Origin: Nemertoderma westbladi
Taxonomy: Eukaryota > Xenacoelomorpha > Nemertodermatida > Nemertodermatidae
NCBI GenBank assembly: GCA_032718475.1
Contig: JAUCBJ010003493.1
Coordinates: 54,224 to 118,223 of the forward strand
Direction: 5' to 3'
Length of the DNA: 64,000 nt
This document shows positions 47,175 through 57,909 of the stretch, piece by piece (the stretch's first letter is position 1; the number at the start of each line of letters is the position of its first letter). Made by a program: the position numbers and the translations under genes. The notes below the pieces were generated by a model. It did no database searches and was not told the origin of the DNA. It saw nothing but the letters and a program-made list of their open reading frames with translations.

Positions 47175-48392
47175 TGTAAAAGCTTTTGTGGGATATAACT
47201 GGCCCTTTTGCTTTGCAATCCAGTTTCCCCCAAGGCGCTGGAATACTCTAAAAGGCTCCCTAACTCGAATGATACAAGCGACCGGCTGATTGGCTGATTT
47301 GCTGTACGAGGAGCTCTTTGCTATGTTCTATTGGCCAACCAGAGCTATAGCAGCAGAGTATGCAACCAGGACAACCGAGCGGAGTGACTCATTTTGTCTG
47401 CTGGCCAAGGGATGCTAAAATCCTGATAGTTCGGCATTTAGACATTCGTGGAACCTGTGGATTCTGGTGTTCTGCCAATGAGAGCTATTCCTCTCTGTGT
47501 AAAAGATACCTGCAACAGGGACAGTATGTGTTGTTGTTCCTCCTACGCCAGAACATCGGCTTTTGGAATGACTCGGTGTTTCAGACTTTTAGTAAAACAT
47601 TAGTAGGCTTAAATTATAGAACGTATAACTGTTATCTGACCACACCGTGCAACTCAATCAGTCCTATCAGTGTTACACGCCACATATCATATCTTAACCT
47701 ACCGTCTTAATGCTATTTACTGTTGTGTTTTGGTTGAATATCATTATTTGGAGAATATCGATAAAGAACCCAAATTTCCCAATTTTCTTGATACACTACA
47801 GGTTAGAGAGACAGGCTATATAACAATTGCGACTTATGTTATCGTGGTTTGTAGTGAACCTAATGCTATTTGATAGACACTACATTGGTCAATTGCTGTT
47901 CTCTTTATGTGTGATCAAATTCATTGACGGTCGGCAGATTAGTGTGCAGTATTGTGCGATACCGGTAGTGTGCATGATTGTGGCTGATAACAAAGCATTT
48001 CCTAAAGAATGCGCCTTATACGTGAACCATAAGCCTTACAGTCTTACCGTTGTGTGTAGTATCAGTCATAGCTCTGTTTAAATAGATAGAGCGCCACGTC
48101 CTAAAGGAACTGTTAATATTTCCCGAAGGTGAATAATATTTGTCAGAAATTATTTATTAACGATCAATCGAATAATACAGTAGGCTTCACTGCAATAACA
48201 AAATTTAAGCCCCATCCGAACCCAGTCTCCCGGGAATATCCAGCGGGTGAATGGACGCGCACTAGGCTGGCTTCGGCTAATGTTGTGTTTATTGGTATTA
48301 AATATTTGTCATCTTCTAAAGTCTGAACATAAACCAAAAGACATATAAATTTTGGCAGGTTAAACTGCTAAAGGTCTTCAAAAGCGCGTACA
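47175..48392 (+). repeat. 3' LTR of outer BEL/Pao element (LTR C)
   Basis: 1218 bp, TGTAAAAGC...GCGCGTACA, followed by ATGTT. A short purine-rich stretch (GGGAGCGG) directly upstream at 47167-47174 may be the polypurine tract. Confidence 0.93.
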
Positions 48393-48434
48393 ATGTTTAT
48401 ATACTGTTAGCCTACCAGTACTGGTATTGTCACA

Positions 48435-48461
48435 AAGATTGAATATTCAATATTCAATCTT
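48435..48461. repeat. Perfect 13-bp inverted repeat
   Basis: AAGATTGAATATT, spacer C, AATATTCAATCTT, 40 bases outside the outer element. The role is unknown. Confidence 0.9.
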
Positions 48462-48754
48462 CGTTATAGTTTTTAATTAGTTCAAGAGATTTGCTTTAAG
48501 AAATGTGTTTTTAATTGATCTAAACGTAAGTAAGTTAAAATGCATTCCATCACTCTATACTTGAAGTCCAATCATTCCATGGCATTCTTGATATTGCCTA
48601 GATGGGAAACATTTCAATCAACCTCCCTCTGAGCTTGCTCTATCTTGCACAATGATTGGCTGAATTTAATGGTGATTCTTTAGATATTAGCTAAATGATT
48701 TTGTTGAGGCATTAACATGATAATTTAATCTTTCAGTATCAATACTATCGGCAT

Positions 48755-48935
48755 AAGGGTAAAGGGGAACTTTCCTTTCTCCTTTGATTTATTCTTATAG
48801 GCGGTTTGGTTAAATTTCTTATTTATTTATTTAAATTTCTTAAGTACCTATTTTGGCATAGAATTGCTCAATTTTAATCTGTATATGATATCTGAGCCTC
48901 GTCCTGGGCGATGGCCCCACGAACGTGTTAAATTA
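48755..48935 (+). repeat. Dispersed repeat shared with 3980-4135
   Basis: Same orientation and order of blocks as 3980-4135 (CTTTGATT, GGTTAAATTTCT, CTCAATTTTAATCTGTAT, GCGATGGCCCCACGA). The rest of 48398-49250 shows no gene. Confidence 0.6.
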
Positions 48936-49250
48936 CAGGCTCTGACTTTCGGGGGAGTATTTAACGGACTTTTCTTAAATTGGCAGACATTTGTAAACAC
49001 TGGATTGAAAATGGAGTAAAAGAGAATAGGCCATAGCCTAGGACCCACCACAGCAAGGAGACACCCACATTTTGCTTTCAAATATCATCTTATTTGCCAC
49101 AAAATTGCGGACAATAAAAACTTTAAAATCAACGATATAGAAGATTATTTTATTGAATTCGCAGTTTAAAATGAAACCAAAATGATAAAACCAACGCGAG
49201 TAAAGGAAAGTGAATCCCAAAAACTAAATAACTTCCTTTTATTTAAATAG

Positions 49251-49408
49251 GCAAATCCGACTCCGCGGCGGATAAACTAGGCAAATCTGATGATGAAAAT
49301 GAAACTGGAAACTCGGCGACGGATCCACCAGGCAACAACGCATCGAAACCAACCGGATATCCCATGATAACTCTTGTGGGAATTGTGACTATCACAATGA
49401 TTAACTAA
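49251..49408 (+). CDS. Possible terminal exon: Ser/Asn-rich stalk and GPI-type tail
   Basis: A pyrimidine-rich tract (CTTCCTTTTATTTAAATAG) precedes 49251. From there a frame starting with the last two bases of a codon (phase 1) stays open to TAA at 49406-49408. It encodes about 52 residues: a charged, Ser/Asn/Asp-rich stalk with sequons (NETG, NNAS), then PTGYPMITLVGIVTITMIN. A short hydrophobic end directly before the stop, preceded by small residues, is the layout of a GPI-anchor signal. Its phase matches the Ig exon ending at 7970, so both may belong to one GPI-anchored Ig protein, split by a 41-kb intron. The link is inference; the exon is short and has no RNA support here. Confidence 0.45.
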
Positions 49409-50342
49409 TTAACTGAGACTCCATCAGTACCTCCGATTTCAGTTAATTCTCTGCAGTAAAGTAACACAATAAGTACCAGTTATATTAATTTGTTTGTATT
49501 AATTTTAAGTAACACAAGATGCAACCTTCATATTGATTAAACTAATCTGATAATGATTAAATCAAAGACAATATAAATGTTATGAAACTTTTATTTTTCT
49601 TCAGCGGGATATAATTCGATGCTGCATCAAATTTTGAAAATCGTCGAATGTACAAATTCAAACTTTTACGTGCTTTTGGTTTATATACGGGGTGTACAGT
49701 ATATTGGCTTTGTTTATACGGGATTTTGTGACCTTATGAACCCGAGAAACAGATTCTTTACAAAACCCTGAAAAACCGTCACAAGACAAGAGGTGATAAT
49801 TAACTGTCTGTAGAATCCATAAATCTCGAAAGAGATTAATTCATCAATTATACGATCGGCCAATCAGAAAGTTTTTACAGATCAAAAAGTTATAAAAGGT
49901 GCCGACAGAGAAAATAGTTTCAGTTCAACATCCAACTGCCCTTAATACTTCCACCGATAGTTCTGGCAGTACCAAAGTCGAAGTGTGTCCTTAGCGCTAA
50001 AAGTTTCACAGTAAATCGAAAAAGGCCAAATCAATGTTTTATGGTCTTCCTTTTAAGACCTGGTATTTTATTTAACAATTTTCATAAAGGTCTTCACAAA
50101 CCAGATTATTTTATACTCAGATATTTCGGTTATTATTTGTCTCGATGATATTTTATATTATTTTAAAATGTAAAAAGTTCTCAATATTTTTGTGAACGAT
50201 TCCAAAATGTACGTCTTTAACTTCACAGCGACCTCAGAAACTTTTACCCGGTTTCTATATCTTTTCTCATTCCTGGAAGTAAATCAAAGTACAGTAGTTC
50301 ATTATTTCATATATTCTGATTACCGTATATTGGCTCATTCCA
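49409..50342. other. Noncoding interval, possible 3' UTR then TATA-like site
   Basis: The first part could be 3' UTR of the exon above. A TATAAAAGG lies at 49891-49899 with an initiator-like TTCAGTTC 31 bases downstream (A at 49922). No convincing coding sequence follows. Confidence 0.4.
49891..49926 (+). promoter_or_regulatory. TATA box plus initiator-like core promoter
   Basis: TATAAAAGG and TTCAGTTC are spaced as in animal core promoters. No gene is identified downstream, so it may be incidental or belong to an unrecognised element. Confidence 0.25.
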
Positions 50343-51387
50343 AAGTAAAGTACGGGACATTCGTACACAATTTCGAACTTTGATTGCCTGTACAATGTTA
50401 TCCACAGCACATATGTGCACAAAATTGTGCTTGGATTAAACTTTCGAATATCAGCTTTGATTTCGCGAAGCTTATGGCGGGACTTAGTCACTTTTGAGAA
50501 AACGCCAGCTTTTCCAATTAAGGTAAAGTACGGATTCGTACGAAATGGTATTTTTTAATTTATGATTTCAATTCTAAAATTTAGCGAATTGTGCGCAGGT
50601 ACGGTGTTGAGTTGATGTTTAGGATAAAGCTGTATTATTAACAGGACTAAGTACAGTATTACTAGTAACAGTATTATTAACGGGACTTTACATGCATAAA
50701 CTCAAAGATTAGTTAACTGAGGAATGATTCTTAGTTCAAATACATACTTCTATGCTTCCCCCTACTATCACCCTAAAGCATTATAACACTCCTGCCCTCC
50801 AGGTTTCATATTATTACATTAATACAGTGCACTAATGTAATCGCCATTATAATGGTAAAGTATGGGACAATTTTCAATTGGCCGTTATGATGTTTCTGAG
50901 GGAGTAGATTATGAAACTACAGGTAATTGTTTCTTAAGATGACGCAACACAAACGTGCTTTGCATTCCACTGGGTGATTGGGCTTAGTTAGACTACTTCT
51001 CTGTGTATAAATTAAAAATTGCACTATTTTTTGGTAAAGTATGGGACTTTACATGCATAAACCCAAGGATTTCTTGACTGAGGAATGATTCTCAGTTAAA
51101 ATATAGACTCCTATTCTTACGGCCGACTATGACCTTAGAGTATTATAACACTCATGGCTTCACATATTACATTAATACAGTGCACTAATATAATCGCCAT
51201 TTTGATGGTAAAGTATGGGACAATTTTCAATTGGCCGCCATGATATTTCTGAGGGAGTGAAGATGAAACTAATTGTTTTATACGATGACGCAACACAAAC
51301 TTGCTTTGCGTTCCACTGGGTGATTAGGCTGAGTTACATCTCTGTGAATAAACTAAAAATTTCACTATTTTAGGTAAAGTATGGGAC
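50343..51387 (+). repeat. Array of GGTAAAGTAYGGGAC motif, ~175-bp spacing
   Basis: The motif or a close variant starts at about 50343, 50521, 50676 (decayed), 50854, 51033, 51207 and 51373. Spacer sequences alternate between two types, so the full period is about 353 bp (ACTTTACATGCATAAAC type and AATTTTCAATTGGCCG type). Confidence 0.85.
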
Positions 51388-52763
51388 ATCACAAGATTAA
51401 CTTTATCGATTTCATTACAGAGGAATGAAACACTGGTGAAATTAAATAAAACCAAACAAATTCGAAAATGGGTTTGTTTTTGATTGGTACATGCTCAGAA
51501 ATGTTAATTTATTGGTCATAGGAAGTGCCTACAGGAAACGAAACTTTTGCACACTTTTATTCACATTTTGTGCAGATCAGGTGCATAATTTGTAATTCGA
51601 CTATTTTTGATAAACCACCTGTGTTGATACAATTTTTAGACCTGAATTCATGAAGTATGATAAATTTTGACCTAAAATAAGTATAAATTCAAAGCTACAT
51701 CTCAATTTTAGAAATTAGTGGGGAGGTTGACCTTTTCATGGAATGAGCCTATTACTAAATACCCCAGTGCTAATTGGGTTAACAGTGTCCGAAGTAACAC
51801 CCCTAGACTCATAAAGTACTTAGACCGACCCATGGCAACTAGCCTCTTCTTATCAAGATACATATTTAGCACCCCTAGAGTATATTACTATTTCTATAGG
51901 CAAGTCAATCTATTTAGCCAAAAAAGGGGGTCAACCCATAACAAATTCGCAATTCAACTAAACAAATTTTTTTAATTCTATATTTACCTTGTTAATAACC
52001 CCTGAAAAAGTCTATAAAAATATAATTATGCAAATGGCATTCAATTTTCTGGTTCTTTCCTTTAGCAACATGGATTTTACATAGCAACAATCTTCACTAA
52101 CATAATGAAATTAGGAAATTTCCTTGTGCAGTGGAATTGTATAATTTTTCTTATATCAGTTAATTACCTTAATATATCGTAATTTTTTGATATATTTAAA
52201 AATTTGATGCGACTTCTAGAAACCGAGATATAACAATTAATGTGTAACACGCCAATGTAAATATTACTAATTTCACATTGAATCACAGCTTATTGTGGAA
52301 TTAATTAAATTATTCTGGAATATCACTATTTTGCTACTTACTTTTCCCTACTGTTCCTTTTGTTTGGCTTGTCTTATGCAAATTTACGCAGAATTTCCAT
52401 GAATAAACATATGATCCGCAAAATAAAATTTTATATAATTTTTTTTGGTCATTAATAAGGTAATAGACCTTGTTAATAGCCCTTGTTAATAGAAATTGGA
52501 ACAACCTCCCTCAAGAGACACAATGCGCAACGCCAGAGGTGGGTTTCAAAGAAAGTGACGGCAAGTTTATTATTTCATTAATTAAAGAAGATTTCTAAAG
52601 TCGTTTAATCATTAAAAACTAAACTATGTATCTAACTAACTGTTAAGGCATTTAAAAATGAAATTAATTAAGATCGCATCAATATCATATTAATATCACA
52701 TTGATGATCATATCACAATACTGAATTTGTTTTTAAGCGTTGCTATGACAATGATGGCCATGA
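51388..52763. other. Noncoding interval
   Basis: AT-rich. The only notable local repeat is ACCTTGTTAATA (about 51987 and 52468). No gene is seen. Confidence 0.5.
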
Positions 52764-54425
52764 CCTACTATAGATACGACCCGCTAAGCTGCTGCAAAGC
52801 CCCTAAATTTAGTGGGCCAGATATTTCTCTGAGTTATAATCCCTGAAATAATAGGTCTAGCTCGTCGAAAGTACTGGTCCCCAGCTAAAATTATGTCCTC
52901 TTTCAGGTGAGACAAATAAAAATGTAATAGCTCCAGTAGTTTTCGAGATATGTTCTTACCGATTGGATTGTTCTTACAGGACGACTTCAAACAGATCCAT
53001 TAGAACGCCACTATTCAAAGTACAGGCAAATGAGTGGGGGTCGTTTTTTGGTGTGCTTATTAGAAGTTATTAGGTCAGAAAATATCATTAGTGTTAAATC
53101 TATGCTAAAGGAGAATATTTGTTTAGATGACGTTATTGTAGATCGATCTCAGGATTTCGATTTCACTGATCTCTTAGAGAATATAGATAGTATCGAATTT
53201 GTTTATGATGTTGATGAGGCGACAACCGAGGCTACTGTTTGTGTAGCTGGCTACATAGCGACAACCGAGGCTACTGTTTGTGTAGCTGACTAAATAGCGC
53301 ACAAGTTACTAATAGAAATATCAATGTGACGACTGCAAGTTCAAACTCTCGGTACATAAAGACTCAGTTAAAATAACACCGTTTTTTAAACTTTTAGATC
53401 AGGGCGGGCTAATATTCCCTACAGAAAGTCTTCGTGAACTAGTAAAACATGCCTTTGTAATTTTGGATCGAGCTGAGACCGTAATTCTAGAACAAGAATT
53501 GCCGTACAGAAAGGTTGCGCAAGTGGTTTTGAATCATGTTTGCGAACACAGCCCATTTATGGACATCGGTTGTGATAAATATATACAGAACACTATTAAA
53601 GTTGTCTTTACCACGGTCTGCAATGTCTTTGGAAGAAAATGTTGCAAAGGAACACTCCCAGTGCTCTAGGAAGGATACAATTATAGAATTTAAAACTCGT
53701 CAACTTAAAAAAAATGAATTATTCAGTCTCTTATTATTTGTAACTAAGTGAATAATGTGAATAGTAATGTGTAAAAATAGTGAATAGCAACAAAATTTCA
53801 TTACTTAGAACATAATAAACGCCATTTTTGGAAATGAGTTTGCAATGAAATTGCTTGTAATGGATGAAACTTGTCATTTTCGTACCATTTTTGACAATTG
53901 CAAAATTTTATAAACATTGCCAATGAAATCAGCACATTCTAAAACCTCAGTAGCCTAACTATGCGACCAATTTACCACTTTTGGCTATTTTATAATTTTG
54001 AGCTACTTGCACATTTGGTGCTGTTTTAGTGTCTATTAAAAATAAAAGATTCAATTTTGCTTCTAATCTCACTTTCGATTACTAATAATGAATTTATTAA
54101 TTTATTATTATTTATTATTTAATTAAAGCTAGTATGGCTATACCAAAGTCTTTGAAGGGTAATGTATTTTGAGTATTTTTTGAATTCCGAAAGGTGCTGA
54201 TATGGCATGGGTGCCAGGAACTCCTCATATCTCGAAAACTACTGGAAATATTAAATTTTTATTTGTCTCACCTGAAAGAGGACATAATTTTAGTTAGGGA
54301 CAAGTACTTTCGACGCGCTAGACCTATTATTTCAGGGGTTCTATCTAAGGGAAATAACTGGCCCACTAAATTTAGGGGCTTTGCAGCAGCTTGGCGGGTC
54401 GTATCTATAGTAGGTCATGTGATGG
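52764..54425. mobile_element. DNA transposon relic with ~200-bp inverted repeats
   Basis: 52764-52960 and 54213-54425 are inverted copies (AGTAGGTCAT, GCCCACTAAATTTAGGGGC, CTGAAAGAGGACATAATTTTAG, TCTCGAAAACTACTGGA). Between them lies a decayed + strand transposase C-terminus. It is shorter than an autonomous element, so it is a deletion derivative. Confidence 0.7.
52980..53760 (+). pseudogene. Transposase C-terminal relic, possibly P/THAP9-like
   Basis: Frame fragments read DPLERHYSKYRQMSGGRFLV (about 52992-53053), then an acidic stretch, then VAGYIA, CDDCKF, LLDQGGLIFPTESL and AFVILDRAE (about 53280-53475). Such a PLE-x-YRQ-x-SGG / GYIA / C-x2-C / GGL-x-P order is known from animal transposase C-termini often annotated as P-element- or THAP9-like; the assignment is tentative. 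A 39-bp unit (GCGACAACCGAGGCTACTG...) is duplicated at 53219 and 53258, and stops and frameshifts follow. Between 53760 and 54190 nothing coding is seen. Confidence 0.55.
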
Positions 54426-55005
54426 CATTCGAGAACCACATCATGTTTTATACCAAAGTCTAAGTTTATATTCTGGCTTTGAATTGGATCTAAAAGGAAA
54501 AATTTTCGTCAAAGTGCAGGAGAGTTATTAAAGATTGAAACCGTAACATATTCTGGCGATCACCCTGTATATTAATATATTATATATTAATATAGAATCC
54601 AAAATATGTGGTTCGGTTTCATTGCGAAATACTTATGTTTTTTTGCTAGATTGACTCGACTAATAGAATTATATATAATTTTGGAGTATTATTATGAATT
54701 CGATCTTAAGATTCCACGCACTACAGTGTCCGCGGTTTTAAATTAAATTTAATTTAGAATAATACCTTTGTGTCTCTCTGTTAAAATTTTATATTGTTTA
54801 CGTGGGTGAGCAGGCCTTAGCCTTGTATTACGATGGCCTTTCTATGTAATATATACCCTCAAGTAAATTCCGGCTGCATGGCTCAATATTACGAGTGACC
54901 TACTCAACAACGGCGTTCTAGAAATATAATATATTTCTAAAACAATATTAGCTACTTTAGATACATAAATTTATTAAAGATACAAAGTTTTTACGAAGTT
55001 ACAAT
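54426..55005. other. Upstream region of the glycoprotein gene
   Basis: AT-rich with ATATTAATATATT-type runs near 54570. No repeat matching the downstream flank was found, so LTRs are not evident. No clear TATA box at a usual distance. Confidence 0.5.
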
Positions 55006-56853
55006 ATGTGTAGCATTGTTTCGCATTTTGTCCTGATATTAATCACCTTTGTTTGGATTAAAGTATTATTTAATGCAGATATTGCCAACGGCTTAGAACC
55101 ATTGTATTTATGCGATAACAGCGTGGTTACTGGATACTACTCTATGACATCGAATCCACCGGAATGTAAAAAAACCCGCGTTATAGATTACATTGAGAAA
55201 GGAGATATCCAGATATGGAGGCCGAGCTTTTTCCGACAAATACGTTTGAACGCAACTGTTTGCCGTGTGTTTATAACGTCGCGGCAAACAGGATGCGAGA
55301 ACAATATCTGTCAGCACAAATCCATTTTCCCTCTAACGTCGGTTGACTGTCATAAAATGAGAAACAACCAATTGAGCTGCAAAGAATATTTCTGCAGGAT
55401 GTTCGATGGTGTTGCCTGTAAAGATGTTTTATTGAAGTCTAGTTCACCTTGGGAACAGGTTGTTCAGTCGGAAAGTTTTAAAAGGAAGATGACTTGCGAT
55501 GTGAAGGAAATACCGGTGTTCGCTACCCGCGCGAGAGACGACCAACACTTCCATATGGTTTGTATCGCGGAGGAAGATTGTTCGCACTGCCACGTTCGCA
55601 ACGAGGGTTGCGTGTTAGGGGAGAAGGCGACACTGGTGTGGGATTCCGTAGTGGAACAACTCGATGGTGGTGCGGAAGATCAGTTGATGTCCAACTGGAG
55701 TGGCAAAGCGGATTTTATGTTCGGTGAAGAAGAGACTCCGGTAAAGATAATGATAAACTCTCTTCAGTTAGTAATAATCCCGACACCCATCACGTTTATA
55801 AAGAGGTCTGAGGAACTAGACAACGGAAGAACAGTTTGCAAAGGTCATAATAATATAAATCCCAACAACCAACAAGTTTGTTATGAAGATACAGAAAGCA
55901 AATATATTTACGTCTTTAAAAAGAAAAATAATTTAAACGGCGAATTGGCGAATATAAATGCTATGTTCAAAGACTTCAAAAACATGGTAAACCAAGAAGA
56001 ATTAACAAATCGTATAGAATATTTAAGAGAAACGTTTATAGACGCTTTGTTGGAGACCAAGAGCGACCTCCTATATCAGTCGTGTCTTCGTCGCAGGCAG
56101 GAATACTTTATCACTAATATGACGTCACAATTGATCCCCAGTTACGTCATGAGGAGTCTAGGGAAATCAGCATCCGGTAGTTTCGACGGCTCGACTATCA
56201 AGGCTGGGTCGTGTTGGAAGCTGACCAACTACTCGATAGCGGACAGTCTGCGTTTGTTTACCTTCCCTAGAGGATTCTCCTACTGCTCCTCTCACCCCTT
56301 GATCGAATACCGAGGTCGCACCTACCAGATAGGAGTGGACGGGAACGCCAACTTCCAACCGATTCGCAAACATTATTGCCGCGATGACTTGGACACGCGG
56401 TTCTATAAGATAGGGGGAGAAGTCGTTGTCTATGTGAACTACACGCGGTTCACTGGTTACAAGAAACTTCCGGGGATCAATAAGATTCACTTTACCGAAC
56501 CGCGCAAGTTCTCCAATCTATCCCAGATGATTAATTTTCCTGGAATAAACGACGACAAAGATAACTCCTATTCCTCTAGTTCAGATGGATTCCAGACACT
56601 ATATAACCTCCGAGCGCAACAGCACTCGCTCATTCTGAAACTAGAAGAAATCTTCAATACTCAACTCTTTGGGCAGATGGAACTGGTGTTTCTAGAGAAC
56701 ATCTTGTACTCTTTACTCCACATTCTGGTTGGCCGTGCTGTGCAGATTGTTGCGTTGCTTATAATGGTGTTCGCATGCGCGGGTGGTTGGCTGTTTGTTG
56801 TGCGCGTTGTACTGCTGATTATTAATGCGGTTTGGAGAGCCTTAAATAACTAA
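55006..56853 (+). CDS. Intact viral-envelope-type membrane glycoprotein, 615 aa
   Basis: One uninterrupted frame begins at ATG 55006. Residues 4-24 are a strong signal peptide (FVLILITFVWIKVL core). The ectodomain is cysteine-rich, with clusters such as CENNIC, CKEYFC, CSHCHVRNEGC, and has six N-glycosylation sequons (e.g. NATV, NWSG, NMTS, NYSI, NYTR, NLSQ). Residues ~580-612 are a long hydrophobic anchor (IVALLIMVFACAGGWLF) followed by a very short tail. A helical segment (ANINAMFKDFKNMVNQEEL...) precedes the membrane-distal C-terminal third. The layout is that of a type I viral glycoprotein. The family is not certain; a chuvirus-like or retrotransposon-captured envelope is a guess. No gag-pol, LTR pair or other viral gene lies next to it. 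Intactness amid decayed repeats hints at recent insertion or selection. Confidence 0.65.
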   Translation: MCSIVSHFVLILITFVWIKVLFNADIANGLEPLYLCDNSVVTGYYSMTSNPPECKKTRVIDYIEKGDIQIWRPSFFRQIRLNATVCRVFITSRQTGCENNICQHKSIFPLTSVDCHKMRNNQLSCKEYFCRMFDGVACKDVLLKSSSPWEQVVQSESFKRKMTCDVKEIPVFATRARDDQHFHMVCIAEEDCSHCHVRNEGCVLGEKATLVWDSVVEQLDGGAEDQLMSNWSGKADFMFGEEETPVKIMINSLQLVIIPTPITFIKRSEELDNGRTVCKGHNNINPNNQQVCYEDTESKYIYVFKKKNNLNGELANINAMFKDFKNMVNQEELTNRIEYLRETFIDALLETKSDLLYQSCLRRRQEYFITNMTSQLIPSYVMRSLGKSASGSFDGSTIKAGSCWKLTNYSIADSLRLFTFPRGFSYCSSHPLIEYRGRTYQIGVDGNANFQPIRKHYCRDDLDTRFYKIGGEVVVYVNYTRFTGYKKLPGINKIHFTEPRKFSNLSQMINFPGINDDKDNSYSSSSDGFQTLYNLRAQQHSLILKLEEIFNTQLFGQMELVFLENILYSLLHILVGRAVQIVALLIMVFACAGGWLFVVRVVLLIINAVWRALNN

Positions 56854-57909
56854 CATTGGACTTTAGGAAGTAATGTAAGGAACGTGTAATTGTTATGCTA
56901 TACTATATATTATAATAGGCCTAGTCTAGAAATATAAACCCATTTATCAATTGCTAACAAATTTCGGCTAGAGTTCTGTTACGGGATTATCCCTCCTATC
57001 TGCACTTCGCCACCCCAGAAACCAATATATCACCCTATTAACCATCAGCCTTATAACGGCAGCAATTATCACCCTCCAATAAAGGGGATTACTATCTAGC
57101 CAACCAATCGATTAGTGTAGATTAGTGTAGCCCCCCCCCCCCCCCCCCCCCCCCCCTATCTTATAGTATCATATACACCATGACCCGTAATATAGTGTCA
57201 TTTTCTGATGACACGGACACCCCCGCAAATTGTTCTACCAATCATTATCATATTGCTTGAAATTTGAAACACAACTAGTTCAACTCACCGTGGTTGTTAC
57301 CATGAAGCCGGAATTTTCTATTTCGTCTTTAAATTTTTTTTATAAGCGTTTTTTAAAAAAGTGTCTTTTGCGAAATCGCACCATCCGTATCATTGCCATT
57401 CTTCACATTAGTCGTAATTTCTTCATATCAATAGAAAGCTTGCGTTGCAAGGATTCCAAATATGTAACAATATCTGAATCTCGTTGAGAAACAGCTGAGA
57501 TATAGGCGTTCAAATATTGCAAGAATTATCGTTCGCTGCAGGCCATTTATTCTATTTAATAAATACACAAAATTATAGAAAGTGTTATTTATTTTAAGAG
57601 TTGGTTGGCAACAACGGTATGCCTATAGCCTATACAATATCTATATTGCCTAGCTAGTCATACATAAACTATGATTGCATTGAAAAAAAATACAAGCTAG
57701 TTTTTACAATTAATATTAATTATTTGTATTACATCACAACAAAAAATTAGTTGTTAGTTGGATTTTGATTTAAAAAAAAAACACGATTTTTTTTATTCGA
57801 AATTATGAAATATTGTAACGCTTAGAACATTTGAATAGTTAGCTACCTAGCTAACCCAGTTAATGCTTTAATGCTTTAATAATTCATTTTCCTCAATCAC
57901 CTACTAATT
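56854..57909. other. Noncoding interval with C homopolymer and dispersed repeat
   Basis: A run of ~26 C lies at about 57131-57156. 57165-57660 resembles 8571-8930 in the same orientation. No gene is seen. Confidence 0.6.

Larger units (their letters stand above)
13775..48392 (+). mobile_element. Outer BEL/Pao LTR retrotransposon, carrying nested insertions
   Basis: Order on the + strand: 5' LTR 13775-14992; leader 14993-16754 and 23646-24042; gag 24043-25331 and 37107-39458; pol to 43888; spacer; third ORF 45513-47096; 3' LTR 47175-48392. Both LTRs are exactly 1218 bp and differ by about five substitutions by eye. The 5-bp target duplication ATGTT flanks it. Removing the ~6.9-kb TIR element in the leader and the 11.8-kb inner retrotransposon leaves roughly 16 kb, large for BEL/Pao (commonly 6-10 kb). 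Gag-pol carries an in-frame stop at 24505-24507, a second at 39456-39458, and a frameshift with probable small deletion near 41330, so this copy is not autonomous now. Confidence 0.93.

Noticed and set aside
50343-51387. CRISPR-like regularly spaced repeats
   Set aside because: Eukaryotic context, spacing ~175 bp, spacers themselves repeat, no cas genes.
51718-51975. 85-codon ORF
   Set aside because: No domain, no homologous copy in the window, no splice or promoter context; expected by chance.
55006-56853. Glycoprotein gene as the env of the outer BEL/Pao element
   Set aside because: It lies 6.6 kb beyond the 3' LTR and its target duplication, so it is outside the element.
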